From Colivivens sp964452915 (lineage in GTDB: Bacteria > Bacteroidota > Bacteroidia > Bacteroidales > Bacteroidaceae), in the NCBI GenBank assembly GCA_964452915.1, contig CAYVNW010000008.1:1-64000 (forward strand): DNA of 64,000 nt, read 5' to 3'. The notes under the pieces are model-generated. The model was not told the DNA's origin, made no database searches, and saw only the letters and a list, made by a program, of their open reading frames with translations. This document shows positions 15,956 to 24,182 of this stretch, piece by piece; the stretch's first letter is position 1, and each line of letters starts with the position of its first letter. A program made the position numbers and the translations under genes.

Positions 15956-18300
15956 ACAAAATCGTTTCGAAAACACAGTTTAGCGAGAAGGTGTTTAAAA
16001 TTGAAGTTGAAGCGCCTCTCATCGCAAAATCACGCAAAGCGGGACATTTCGTAATCGTACGCACTGGAGATAAAGGAGAGAGAATTCCACTCACCATAGC
16101 AGACAGCGACACACAACGCGGAACAATCACTTTAGTTGTGCAAACTGTAGGCTATAGCACGACCAAGCTTTGCAATCTTAATGTAGGAGACTACATAACC
16201 GACGTGGTCGGACCACTGGGCCAGGCTACAAAAATAGAGAACTTCGGTACAGTCGTTTGTGCCGGGGGCGGCGTGGGTGTCGCACCTATGCTGCCTATCA
16301 TAAAGGCCCTGAAAGAAGCGGGCAACCGAGTTATCAGCGTGCTTGCCGGAAGGACAAAGGAGTTGATCATCCTTGAAGACGAAGTGCGAAAGCACTCTGA
16401 CGAGGTCATCATAATGACCGATGACGGCAGTTACGGACAGAAGGGAGTGGTTACGGTAGGGATAGAACAGGTTATCCTGCGTGAGAAAGTAGACAAATGC
16501 TTTGCCATCGGTCCTGCCATCATGATGAAGTTCTGTTGCCTTCTGACAAAGAAGTACAACGTTCCTACCGATGTGTCACTCAACACCATCATGGTCGATG
16601 GTACAGGAATGTGCGGAGCTTGCCGCATCACCGTAGGAGGCAAGACACGGTTCGTATGTGTAGACGGACCAGAGTTCGATGGACACGAGGTCGACTTCGA
16701 CGAGATGTTCAAGCGCTCTGGTGCGTTCAAGGATATAGAACTTGAGGAAATGAAAAAGCTGGAGGCTCATGTCAATGGTATCTCAGTTGATTTAAAGGCA
16801 GAACCGATCAAAGAAGATTCCTCCGGCATGACAACCGATACGCCTCTTGCCGAACTGCTCGACAGAAACTCTGCATGGCGTAAAACACTGCAAGCCTCTA
16901 TGAAGCCTCGTGAACGATCTGCTATCGAACGGTGTGTTATGCCGGAACTTGACCCCGTTTACCGTGCTACAACTCGTACCGAGGAAGTGAACCAAGGACT
17001 TACTACCGAACAAGCTCTCACTGAGGCTAAACGTTGTCTTGACTGTGCAAAACCAACATGCATGGAAGGTTGTCCGGTAAGCATAAACATTCCGTCATTC
17101 ATTAAAAACATCGAACGTGGGCAATTCCTTGAAGCTGCAAAAGTACTTAAGGCCACAAGTGCCCTGCCAGCTGTATGCGGCCGTGTGTGCCCTCAGGAAA
17201 AACAATGCGAGAGCAAATGTATCCACGTAAAGATGAAACAGCCTGCGGTCGCAATTGGTAACCTTGAACGCTTTGCTGCTGACTACGAACGTAACTCAGG
17301 TAAAATGGCACTGCCTGAGTGCAAAATGCCGAATGGCATTAAAGTGGCTGTAGTCGGTTCGGGACCTGCAGGTCTCAGTTTTGCAGGTGATATGGCAAAG
17401 AACGGCTACGATGTGACTGTGTTCGAGGCCCTTCACGAAATAGGCGGTGTACTGAAATATGGTATTCCTGAGTTCCGTCTGCCAAATGCTATCGTCGACG
17501 TGGAGATAAACAATTTGGAAAAAATAGGTGTACACTTCGTTAAGGATTGCATAGTAGGCAAGACAATAACCATAAACCAATTGGAACATAAGGGTTATAA
17601 AGGTATCTTTGTGGCTTCGGGAGCCGGATTGCCTAACTTCATGGGAATTCCAGGGGAGAACAGTATCAACATAATGTCTTCAAACGAATACCTCACACGC
17701 GTTAACTTGATGGACGCTTCAAATCCAGAAAGCGATACACCAATCAACAAAGCACACCGTGTTATGGTTGTAGGTGGAGGAAACACAGCTATGGACTCAT
17801 GCCGTACAGCAAAACGACTGGGAGCCGAGCGTGTATTTATTGCCTACAGACGTAGCGAAGCTGAAATGCCGGCACGGCTTGAGGAGGTAAAACATGCTAA
17901 GGAAGAAGGCATTGAGTTCATGACCCTCCACAATCCGATCGAATACATAGCCGATGAAAAAGGCAAGGTATGCCAAGTAAAACTTCAGAAAATGAGACTT
18001 GGTGAACCTGACGCCTCGGGCAGACGCAGTCCGGTGCCTATCGAAGGCGCAATCGAGACTATTGATATTGACATGGCAATCGTGGCAGTAGGTGTGTCAC
18101 CAAATCCGCTGGTACCGAAATCAGTTGAAGGACTTGAACTCGGACGTAAGAACACCATCGCGGTGAACGACGAGATGCAATCAAGCATCCCGACCATCTA
18201 TGCAGGGGGTGACATCGTGCGCGGAGGCGCAACTGTAATCCTTGCCATGGGTGACGGACGCCGTGCGGCACGATATATGAATGAGAATTTACAAAAATAA
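15952..18300 (+). CDS. NfnAB-like fusion: ferredoxin-NADP reductase-type subunit fused to GltD-like NADPH oxidoreductase
   Basis: 782 residues. Residues 1-270 form an FAD/NAD-binding reductase of the PyrK/NfnA kind, with a C-terminal 2Fe-2S site (MCGACRITVGGKTRFVC near 220-236). From about 330 the protein is GltD/NfnB-like: cysteine-rich iron-sulfur region CLDCAKPTCMEGCP near 362 and CGRVCPQEKQCESKC, then two nucleotide-binding motifs (VVGSGPAGLSFAGD and VVGGGNTAMDSC). Databases name such fusions dihydroorotate dehydrogenase B NAD-binding subunit/glutamate synthase. By family, electron bifurcation between NADH, ferredoxin and NADPH is a better guess, since no large GltB subunit or pyrD gene lies nearby. 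It overlaps serS by 4 bases. Confidence 0.9.
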   Translation: MNKIVSKTQFSEKVFKIEVEAPLIAKSRKAGHFVIVRTGDKGERIPLTIADSDTQRGTITLVVQTVGYSTTKLCNLNVGDYITDVVGPLGQATKIENFGTVVCAGGGVGVAPMLPIIKALKEAGNRVISVLAGRTKELIILEDEVRKHSDEVIIMTDDGSYGQKGVVTVGIEQVILREKVDKCFAIGPAIMMKFCCLLTKKYNVPTDVSLNTIMVDGTGMCGACRITVGGKTRFVCVDGPEFDGHEVDFDEMFKRSGAFKDIELEEMKKLEAHVNGISVDLKAEPIKEDSSGMTTDTPLAELLDRNSAWRKTLQASMKPRERSAIERCVMPELDPVYRATTRTEEVNQGLTTEQALTEAKRCLDCAKPTCMEGCPVSINIPSFIKNIERGQFLEAAKVLKATSALPAVCGRVCPQEKQCESKCIHVKMKQPAVAIGNLERFAADYERNSGKMALPECKMPNGIKVAVVGSGPAGLSFAGDMAKNGYDVTVFEALHEIGGVLKYGIPEFRLPNAIVDVEINNLEKIGVHFVKDCIVGKTITINQLEHKGYKGIFVASGAGLPNFMGIPGENSINIMSSNEYLTRVNLMDASNPESDTPINKAHRVMVVGGGNTAMDSCRTAKRLGAERVFIAYRRSEAEMPARLEEVKHAKEEGIEFMTLHNPIEYIADEKGKVCQVKLQKMRLGEPDASGRRSPVPIEGAIETIDIDMAIVAVGVSPNPLVPKSVEGLELGRKNTIAVNDEMQSSIPTIYAGGDIVRGGATVILAMGDGRRAARYMNENLQK

Positions 18301-18307
18301 TAATCGA

Positions 18308-18338
18308 CATACTCCGGACATTCACAAGCCGGAGTATG
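18308..18338. other. Stem-loop between the Nfn-like gene and the phosphorylase gene
   Basis: Perfect 10-bp stem CATACTCCGG (18308-18317) / CCGGAGTATG (18329-18338) with an 11-base loop. No T-run follows, so it is a weak terminator or a processing/attenuation hairpin. Confidence 0.55.
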
Positions 18339-18359
18339 CCCCTTAAAATTAATAGGCTT

Positions 18360-19241
18360 ATGGCAACTTATTTCGCACCATCCGAACTCATCATCAACGA
18401 TGATGGCAGTTCATTCCACTTGCACATAACTCCGGAACAACTGGCAGACAAAGTAGTAATGTGTGGCGACCCCGACAGGGTTCCATTGATCGCCTCATTC
18501 TTCGACAGTAAGGAATGTGACGTTCAAAGCCGAGAATTCCATACAATCACCGGCACATATAAAGGAAAGCGCATCACAGCCATATCACACGGTATTGGAT
18601 GTGACAACATCGACATTGTAGCTACCGAACTTGACGCACTGAAGAATATTGACTTCAAGACGCGCCATCTCAAGGACAAACAGACGAGCATGGACATGAT
18701 ACGCATCGGCACATGCGGAGGCTTACAGAAAAACACTCCCATCGGTACGTTCGTATGCAGTGAGAAATCAATAGGAATAGAAGGCCTACTGAACTACTAT
18801 GCCGACCGTGATAAAATATGTGACCTTGAGTTTGAAAAAGCGTTCACCGATTATGTAGGATGGGACTACCACTATCTGCCGGCACCTTATGTTGTTGACA
18901 ACAGCCAGTCGTTACTTGAGCAAATATTCGATGCCGATCGTGGCATGGTTCGCGGTGTGACCATCTCATGTGGAGGCTTTTATGGACCTCAGGGACGCGA
19001 AATCCGTATACCACTCGCCTACCCTCACCTCAACGAACATATCTGCAATTTCGAATGGAACGGATATCGAATAACCAACTTCGAGATGGAAAGTGCGGCC
19101 CTTGCAGGTATGTGCAAGCACCTTGGCCATCGTTCACTGACTGTATGTATGGTCATAGCCAACCGTATAGCACATGAAGCCAACACAGGATATAAAAACA
19201 CGATTGGTGACTTAATCCAACTGGTACTTGAGAAAATATAA
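18360..19241 (+). CDS. Nucleoside phosphorylase (uridine phosphorylase-like)
   Basis: 293 residues from ATG 18360. The PNP/UDP family pattern is visible: CGDPDRVPLIASFFDS (phosphate loop), SHGIGCDNIDIVATEL, the core RIGTCGG, and NFEMESAALAGMC, whose Glu-Met-Glu contacts the ribose. The enzyme splits a nucleoside with phosphate into base and ribose-1-phosphate, a salvage step. The length and the N-terminal extension resemble Bacteroidetes uridine phosphorylase-type proteins, but pyrimidine or purine preference cannot be proven by eye. The next gene begins directly at the base after its stop. Confidence 0.88.
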   Translation: MATYFAPSELIINDDGSSFHLHITPEQLADKVVMCGDPDRVPLIASFFDSKECDVQSREFHTITGTYKGKRITAISHGIGCDNIDIVATELDALKNIDFKTRHLKDKQTSMDMIRIGTCGGLQKNTPIGTFVCSEKSIGIEGLLNYYADRDKICDLEFEKAFTDYVGWDYHYLPAPYVVDNSQSLLEQIFDADRGMVRGVTISCGGFYGPQGREIRIPLAYPHLNEHICNFEWNGYRITNFEMESAALAGMCKHLGHRSLTVCMVIANRIAHEANTGYKNTIGDLIQLVLEKI

Positions 19242-19715
19242 ATGGAAAAGCAGGAACATTACAAGCAATTCATACACGACTTGCGGCTACTCATAAGCGA
19301 TGAGCATGAAGAAGTAAGTGTATTGGCAAACATAGCCGCATCCCTGCACGAAGAGTTCGTTTTTTTTTGGGTCGGCTTCTATCTTGTACGTCAAAAAAAT
19401 GCTACAGAGCAATGTCTCATACTTGGACCATTCCAAGGCAGCCCAGCCTGCTATCGAATAGCATACGGCAAAGGCGTATGCGGAACGGCATGGAGAGAGT
19501 GCCGTTCGCAAGTAGTACCTAATGTCGAACTGTTTCCAGGACATATTGCGTGCAGCAGCTTGTCACGTTCTGAACTTGTAGTTCCTATATTTAATAGAAA
19601 AAACGAGGTGGTAGCGGTCCTTGATATTGACAGCGATCACCTCGCATTCTTTGACGAAACCGACCGACACTATATGGAACAATTGTGCCAAATCATTACC
19701 GACACACTCTACTGA
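19242..19715 (+). CDS. msrC: Free methionine-(R)-sulfoxide reductase (GAF domain, fRMsr)
   Basis: 157 residues, a single GAF domain. The three conserved cysteines of fRMsr are present: C70 (PACYRIAYG), C80 (GVCGTAW) and C104 (GHIACSS), with the substrate-site glutamate in SELVVP and the aspartates in LDIDSD. The enzyme repairs free methionine-R-sulfoxide using thioredoxin. The start codon follows the phosphorylase stop without a gap, so the two are co-transcribed. Together with the rbr-trxA-dfx operon it adds to oxygen-damage repair in this window. Confidence 0.92.
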   Translation: MEKQEHYKQFIHDLRLLISDEHEEVSVLANIAASLHEEFVFFWVGFYLVRQKNATEQCLILGPFQGSPACYRIAYGKGVCGTAWRECRSQVVPNVELFPGHIACSSLSRSELVVPIFNRKNEVVAVLDIDSDHLAFFDETDRHYMEQLCQIITDTLY

Positions 19716-19803
19716 CCCACAATCCTTCCACCTTATACGTTATTTTGTCATTTCAAAACCTGACAATCCACCACACCATCATGGGCATTGCGGACTTATC
19801 ATT

Positions 19804-20295
19804 TTAATCTCCGTACATAAATTGGCTAAACCTGTCGATTACAACCTGTCTTAGCGTCTCAGGCATGTCCTTTATGCCATTATAATACTTCTCGTACGCA
19901 TTTCTGGTATACATGATATTAAATTCTGATTTCAGTTGTGTCAGTGTTGGTTTTTTTATTATTCCCACTTCAACCGCTGCATGTAATATATGTCCAAGAT
20001 TCTTGCCTCCTTTTTCTTCAACAATAGTATGTAAAATCCCCATTATCTCATCTTTATGATTCTCGTCCAAAATGCATTCAACAAACGGCTTAGACTTCTT
20101 ATGCCTTGGTAGAACGACAACTGGCTGGTCTACACCTGTATCCTTAGAAATATGTATGTAAGTACCCTCCAATACCTTAACACTATTTTCCACATAAGAT
20201 TGGACTTTTGTGGTAATTTCGGTGACAGCCCACTTTTCATTTATGTCTACCTTTGACTCTTTCTCTTCCATTAAAGGAGTCCGTATTTCAATCAT
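19804..20295 (-). CDS. Unknown protein, paralogue A of a two-copy family
   Basis: 163 residues, no signal peptide or membrane segment. It is homologous over its full length to the product of 51642-52172: both begin with a short acidic head (IEIRTPLMEE / LEVRVPLLDD), share SKDT..D.P and ENHK.EI, and end in a conserved block with AYEKYYNGxKDMPE. In the best-aligned 74 residues about 39 are identical by eye. The C-terminal half (GGKNLGHILHAAVEVGIIKKPT) reads as a small helical module. I recall loosely similar modules in uncharacterised Bacteroidales proteins but cannot name a family. The promoter carries a special repeat shared with the paralogue. Confidence 0.75.
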   Translation of the reverse strand: MIEIRTPLMEEKESKVDINEKWAVTEITTKVQSYVENSVKVLEGTYIHISKDTGVDQPVVVLPRHKKSKPFVECILDENHKDEIMGILHTIVEEKGGKNLGHILHAAVEVGIIKKPTLTQLKSEFNIMYTRNAYEKYYNGIKDMPETLRQVVIDRFSQFMYGD

Positions 20296-20321
20296 CTCTT
20301 TGCCTTTGATTTATTTCACTG

Positions 20322-20377
20322 CAAAGATACGCATGTTTCATATAACCACAAAATTAATCCAGTCGCATTTAGTTGCA
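20322..20377 (-). promoter_or_regulatory. Promoter with 17-bp double half-site, paralogue A
   Basis: On the minus strand: TGCAACTAAATGCGACT (20361-20377), 8 bp, TTTG (20349-20352), 19 bp, TATCTTTG (20322-20329). The 17-mer is two TGYRACT half-sites with a 10-bp period. The same arrangement with identical spacings stands before the paralogue at 52200-52255, which points to an activator site next to RNA polymerase. Confidence 0.75.
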
Positions 20378-20590
20378 CTTTTTATAATTTGATTTGAACA
20401 CGATGAATTGTTAATTATATTATTTATTGTACATAATGCCACGATGTACAGTACTTACAGAAATTTGCCTACATTCGGAATGGGTGATTTCTCAAAAACC
20501 ACGCAAGTTTGACTTGCCTCTCAAATTGCACCATTTGGAACTTACTGTGTAAGAGATGACAGACATGGAGTGTCCCGACAGTATGTTCAT
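20378..20590. other. Intergenic region between paralogue A promoter and C11 peptidase gene
   Basis: Two short inverted repeats are present: TGTACAT/ATGTACA (20428-20450) and GCAAGT/ACTTGC near 20504-20518. Neither has a T-run on the minus strand, so I see no clear terminator for the peptidase gene and no further gene. Confidence 0.5.
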
Positions 20591-21850
20591 TTATTTTATA
20601 TCAAACTGACTGCCCCATGCTGTTTTATAATAGTACTGATAGAAAGGCTGTGACTTATATTTCTCAAGTGGCAGGTACATGCTGACGCCACCACACTGGT
20701 CCTGGATGACCTCCATAGTGTCACGGTTGTATGCACTGTACCATCCGGACGATGCATATTTGTATGGAACAAGTGAGTCAAACGCAGTCTTCCACTGCAC
20801 ATAGTCAGCCGATGAAAGTACTTTAAGCATTATAGCCTGTACATCGTAATAGTCTGGATAGTTTATGGCATCCGAATAAGATAAAGAATTCCATTGGTAC
20901 AAATAGTAATCGAGACAATCTGTGTACAGTGAATCGTCAAGAAATTCATAACGTGCGAACAGGTCGGACATTACATATACATAAGCCGGAAACGCTTCAG
21001 TCTTTATAGCAGAAATCACAACACCATAAGGACCGGTCCCATAATAAGCATAGTAGTTGTAAGCCATCGCCTGTGGAGAGAAAGATGTAGCAAACATAGT
21101 TGCCACGACATTCTGATAAGGCGCACCTTGTGCAGGAGTCTCAGCAGGTGAGCCAATAATATACTTGGCTGTGTTGCGTAATTCGTAAGCCACTTCCATT
21201 GTTTGCATGAAACACGCATCGAACAATATAAACTCCAACTTAGGGAAATTAGAAAGTACAGACGCCATATCCTTGATTTCCATGCGACTGCCTGAGTTAG
21301 ATGTCGAGTTATGACCGTTATCAACTCCAAATGTCTTGCGATGACGTATTTGTGCAGACTCTTCACTGGAATTTTGCGGATCGTTTATCCAACCAGAACC
21401 ATGCGACCACATCACAAGTCCATAGCTGTCAGTCTTGTAGTTGCTGAAGAAATAAGAAAGCACCTCGGAAAACGTCTCGGGTGAGGCAGAGTCCATTTCA
21501 TTAGAATATGTAAACTTTGGTTGTAACGATGTATAAGAAACAGCAGAAGTCTTATTGGTTATCTCATAAATACGTGGATAACTGGTATCATCAACGTACA
21601 CAACCAAACGATCGTTTTTCCCCAATTGAGCCTTGGCCGTCAGCATTTCATTGATATCGGCCTGTACAAAATCCTTCAACGAATTCTCCGCCACGATATA
21701 TACCAGCACAGCACGAGACAACGTAGGTTCATCATCATTCTCATCCTTGCTGCACGCACTGGTTACAGCCAAAGAAACAGCGACTGTGATCCAGCAAGAA
21801 AGGGTAATGAAATATTTATTTAAGCAACCATGAAGTTTAGATAACGACAT
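20591..21850 (-). CDS. Clostripain-related (C11) cysteine peptidase, lipoprotein
   Basis: 419 residues. A long N-terminal signal ends in a lipobox-like SLAVTSAC with Cys near 33. The C11 peptidase core follows: catalytic His at 150 in MWSHGSGW and catalytic Cys at 213 in LFDACFMQTMEVAYEL, with SPAETPAQGAPY after it, as in clostripain-like enzymes of Bacteroides. Members cleave after Arg or Lys and many self-process; here the enzyme should be anchored at the cell surface or in the periplasm. The start overlaps the end of the upstream gene by 14 bases, so the two are translated together. Confidence 0.92.
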   Translation of the reverse strand: MSLSKLHGCLNKYFITLSCWITVAVSLAVTSACSKDENDDEPTLSRAVLVYIVAENSLKDFVQADINEMLTAKAQLGKNDRLVVYVDDTSYPRIYEITNKTSAVSYTSLQPKFTYSNEMDSASPETFSEVLSYFFSNYKTDSYGLVMWSHGSGWINDPQNSSEESAQIRHRKTFGVDNGHNSTSNSGSRMEIKDMASVLSNFPKLEFILFDACFMQTMEVAYELRNTAKYIIGSPAETPAQGAPYQNVVATMFATSFSPQAMAYNYYAYYGTGPYGVVISAIKTEAFPAYVYVMSDLFARYEFLDDSLYTDCLDYYLYQWNSLSYSDAINYPDYYDVQAIMLKVLSSADYVQWKTAFDSLVPYKYASSGWYSAYNRDTMEVIQDQCGGVSMYLPLEKYKSQPFYQYYYKTAWGSQFDIK

Positions 21851-22403
21851 TTGTCAAGTCCGTAACCGATTGTAGTTTAAATCTGTCCTCCGTAACAAAA
21901 ACAACATGCATACCACTCTTGGTATTCTCGTATTTCTTCAACAGTTTAGTGAAACGCTTCATAAGTTTCTTTTTGTCCTTGTCGAAGAACACGGCACAGG
22001 TTTGGTTCTGTGTGCCATAAGCAGTTGCAAGCCAATCTATAAACTGGCGGCTATAGTATGAACGATAGTAAAGGAAGTCGTACTTCTTTGTCAGTTGCAC
22101 ACTATCGACTTCCTGTATGCTTGTAAAATAGACAATGGTATCACCGAATTCAGCCGATATACAGAACATGTAAACAGGAGTCAGATAAACAGCGGCATTC
22201 TTCATCTCGATCTGTTTTGCCTTTATTTTCTCCTCTTTAGTCATCTTCTTTTTTGGTTGTTTGACAGCTTTGTCATTGCCTTTAACGTTACCTTCTGCCG
22301 GAGGCATCATATCAGAACTTTCCTCCGATATTTGGCAGTACGACTGCATTGACACCAACATCAATATCAAAACAGCTATGGAAAATTTCAGTGATGTCCT
22401 CAT
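21837..22403 (-). CDS. Exported protein of unknown function
   Basis: 188 residues with a cleavable signal (MRTSLKFSIAVLILMLVSMQSYCQ). A lysine-rich linker (KQPKKKMTKEEKIKAKQ) is followed by a compact domain with AVYLTPVYMFCISAEFGDTIVYFTS and YYSRQFIDWLATAYG. No catalytic motif or family was recognised. It lies 7 bases downstream of the sigma-factor gene and overlaps the C11 peptidase by 14 bases, so a shared transcript is likely and a functional link with the peptidase possible. Confidence 0.75.
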   Translation of the reverse strand: MRTSLKFSIAVLILMLVSMQSYCQISEESSDMMPPAEGNVKGNDKAVKQPKKKMTKEEKIKAKQIEMKNAAVYLTPVYMFCISAEFGDTIVYFTSIQEVDSVQLTKKYDFLYYRSYYSRQFIDWLATAYGTQNQTCAVFFDKDKKKLMKRFTKLLKKYENTKSGMHVVFVTEDRFKLQSVTDLTNVVI

Positions 22404-22410
22404 AAGCGTC

Positions 22411-23271
22411 TTATCCCAAGTAAGATTTAAGCAGCCGGCTTCGTGAATTCTGTCGTAACCGGCGAATAGCCTTTTCTTTTATTTGGCGTACACGCTCACG
22501 TGTCAGGCCGAACTCCTGTCCGATTTCTTCCAATGTACGTTCAGGGCCACCTATACCGAAAAACATACGGATAATGTCTTTCTCACGAGGAGTCAGAGTA
22601 TCAAGCGCACGATCGATTTCTTTTGAGAGCGACTCATTAACAAGAGTCTTGTCTGCCATAGGGCTGTCATCATTGACCAGCACATCGAGTAAACTGTTGT
22701 CCTCACCTTCCACGAACGGAGCGTCTACACTGATGTGACGTCCTTGTACCTTTAATGTATCACCTATTTTTTCTACAGGCAGACCTATCAGTCCGGCGAG
22801 TTCTTCTGAAGAAGGACGCCTTTCGTTCTCCTGCTCAAATTTGGCCAGAGCCTTCGATATCTTATTAAGCGACCCTACCTGGTTCAAAGGGAGTCGCACA
22901 ATACGCGCCTGCTCTGCCAACGCCTGCAGAATACTCTGTCGTATCCACCACACGGCATAAGAAATAAATTTGAAGCCACGTGTCTCATCAAATTTCTCAG
23001 CAGCTTTAATTAGACCAAGATTTCCTTCATTGATCAAGTCAGGCAAGCTCAATCCTTGATTTTGATATTGCTTCGCAACAGAAACAACAAAACGTAAATT
23101 TGCTTTGGTGAGTTTTTCTAATGCTTTCCTGTCGCCTTTTCTGATACGTGCGGCAAGTTCAACCTCTTCCTCAACCGTTATTAATTCCTCACGACCAATC
23201 TCCTGAAGATACTTATCGAGTGACGCACTTTCACGATTGGTAATGCTCTTTGTAATCTTTAATTGTCTCAT
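22411..23271 (-). CDS. rpoD: Primary RNA polymerase sigma factor (sigma-70, RpoD/SigA)
   Basis: 286 residues, the short form normal for Bacteroidetes. Region 1.2 is at the N-terminus (DKYLQEIGREELIT), region 2 has KLTKANLRFVVSVAKQYQNQGL then LINEGNLGLIKAAEKFD and FKFISYAVWWIRQSI, region 3 follows, and region 4 has LTPREKDIIRMFFG and EEIGQEFGLTRERVRQIKEKA. This factor recognises the TTTG / TAnnTTTG promoters seen throughout the window. It is followed on the same strand by the exported protein and C11 peptidase genes. Confidence 0.97.
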   Translation of the reverse strand: MRQLKITKSITNRESASLDKYLQEIGREELITVEEEVELAARIRKGDRKALEKLTKANLRFVVSVAKQYQNQGLSLPDLINEGNLGLIKAAEKFDETRGFKFISYAVWWIRQSILQALAEQARIVRLPLNQVGSLNKISKALAKFEQENERRPSSEELAGLIGLPVEKIGDTLKVQGRHISVDAPFVEGEDNSLLDVLVNDDSPMADKTLVNESLSKEIDRALDTLTPREKDIIRMFFGIGGPERTLEEIGQEFGLTRERVRQIKEKAIRRLRQNSRSRLLKSYLG

Positions 23272-23294
23272 TCTTACATGTTCGAATTAGCGTG

Positions 23295-23302
23295 CAAATT
23301 TA
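23295..23302 (-). promoter_or_regulatory. -7 box of rpoD
   Basis: TAAATTTG on the minus strand, 24 bases before the start codon. No convincing -33 box is seen. Confidence 0.5.
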
Positions 23303-23373
23303 CAACAAAAATGCTTTCAGTGAGTGATTGTCTCGAAAAAAATTATTTACTTTGTAAAAAATAAAGAGTTAAG

Positions 23374-24060
23374 ATGACAAAACAAGAAAGAATTGACAAC
23401 ATTATCGCATATTTCCAAAGTGAGATGCCAAACGCAAAAACAGAACTGCACTTCGATTCTACCTTTCAGTTGTTGATAGCTGTTGTACTAAGTGCACAAT
23501 GCACAGACAAGCGAGTGAACATGATTACCCCCGCATTGTTTAAAGCCTTCCCTACTCCACAATCACTTGCCTCGGCAACAACAGACCAAATATTGCACTA
23601 TATTGGCAGTGTCAGTTATCCCAACAGCAAAGCAATACATCTGATAAAACTGTCACGCATGCTGATTGACGACTTCAATGGAGAAGTACCATCGGACATG
23701 GACAATCTGACCAAACTGCCAGGAGTAGGCAGGAAAACGGCGAACGTGGTTATGAACGTGGCATTCGGAAAAGAGACTATGCCCGTGGACACACATGTGT
23801 TCAGAGTCAGCCATCGCTTGGGATTAGTGCCAAGACGGTGCACCACACCATTTAGCGTAGAAAAAGAACTGACAAAGATTCTGCCGCCTCACCTCATGTC
23901 GCTGATGCACCATTGGCTGATACTTCACGGAAGATACGTATGCAATGCCATAAAGCCAAAGTGTGACCAATGCGGCATCAGATACTTTTGCACGACATAC
24001 GAGAAAGCACACAAACATAATCTGAATAATACAAAAACAAGCACACTGTCACAGCAATGA
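23374..24060 (+). CDS. nth: Endonuclease III
   Basis: 228 residues. The helix-hairpin-helix LPGVGRKTANVVMNVAFG holds the catalytic Lys at 121, and the catalytic Asp is at 139 (PVDTHVFRV). The C-terminal 4Fe-4S cluster ligands C190, C197, C200 and C206 keep the C-x6-C-x2-C-x5-C spacing. The enzyme removes oxidised pyrimidines and nicks the abasic site in base excision repair. It is divergent from rpoD; TTACTTTG (23347-23354) is the nearest promoter-like -7 sequence. Confidence 0.96.
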   Translation: MTKQERIDNIIAYFQSEMPNAKTELHFDSTFQLLIAVVLSAQCTDKRVNMITPALFKAFPTPQSLASATTDQILHYIGSVSYPNSKAIHLIKLSRMLIDDFNGEVPSDMDNLTKLPGVGRKTANVVMNVAFGKETMPVDTHVFRVSHRLGLVPRRCTTPFSVEKELTKILPPHLMSLMHHWLILHGRYVCNAIKPKCDQCGIRYFCTTYEKAHKHNLNNTKTSTLSQQ

Positions 24061-24125
24061 AACGCAGAAAAGTCAGTTTTGCAAAAAAAGCAGTTTCCAA
24101 TAAACTACATGTCACAGAAATTCAT

Positions 24126-24133
24126 TATCTTTG
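24126..24133 (+). promoter_or_regulatory. -7 box of pgk
   Basis: TATCTTTG followed by CA, 49 bases before the pgk start. No exact TTTG is at -33. Confidence 0.6.
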
Positions 24134-24182
24134 CAAACAAATATGCGAATAAACGAACATTATTTTTTAAACACAATAAGCT

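Noticed and set aside
20400..20590. Possible riboswitch or small RNA in the gap before the C11 peptidase gene.
   Set aside because: Only short unrelated hairpins are present, without a promoter-terminator pair.
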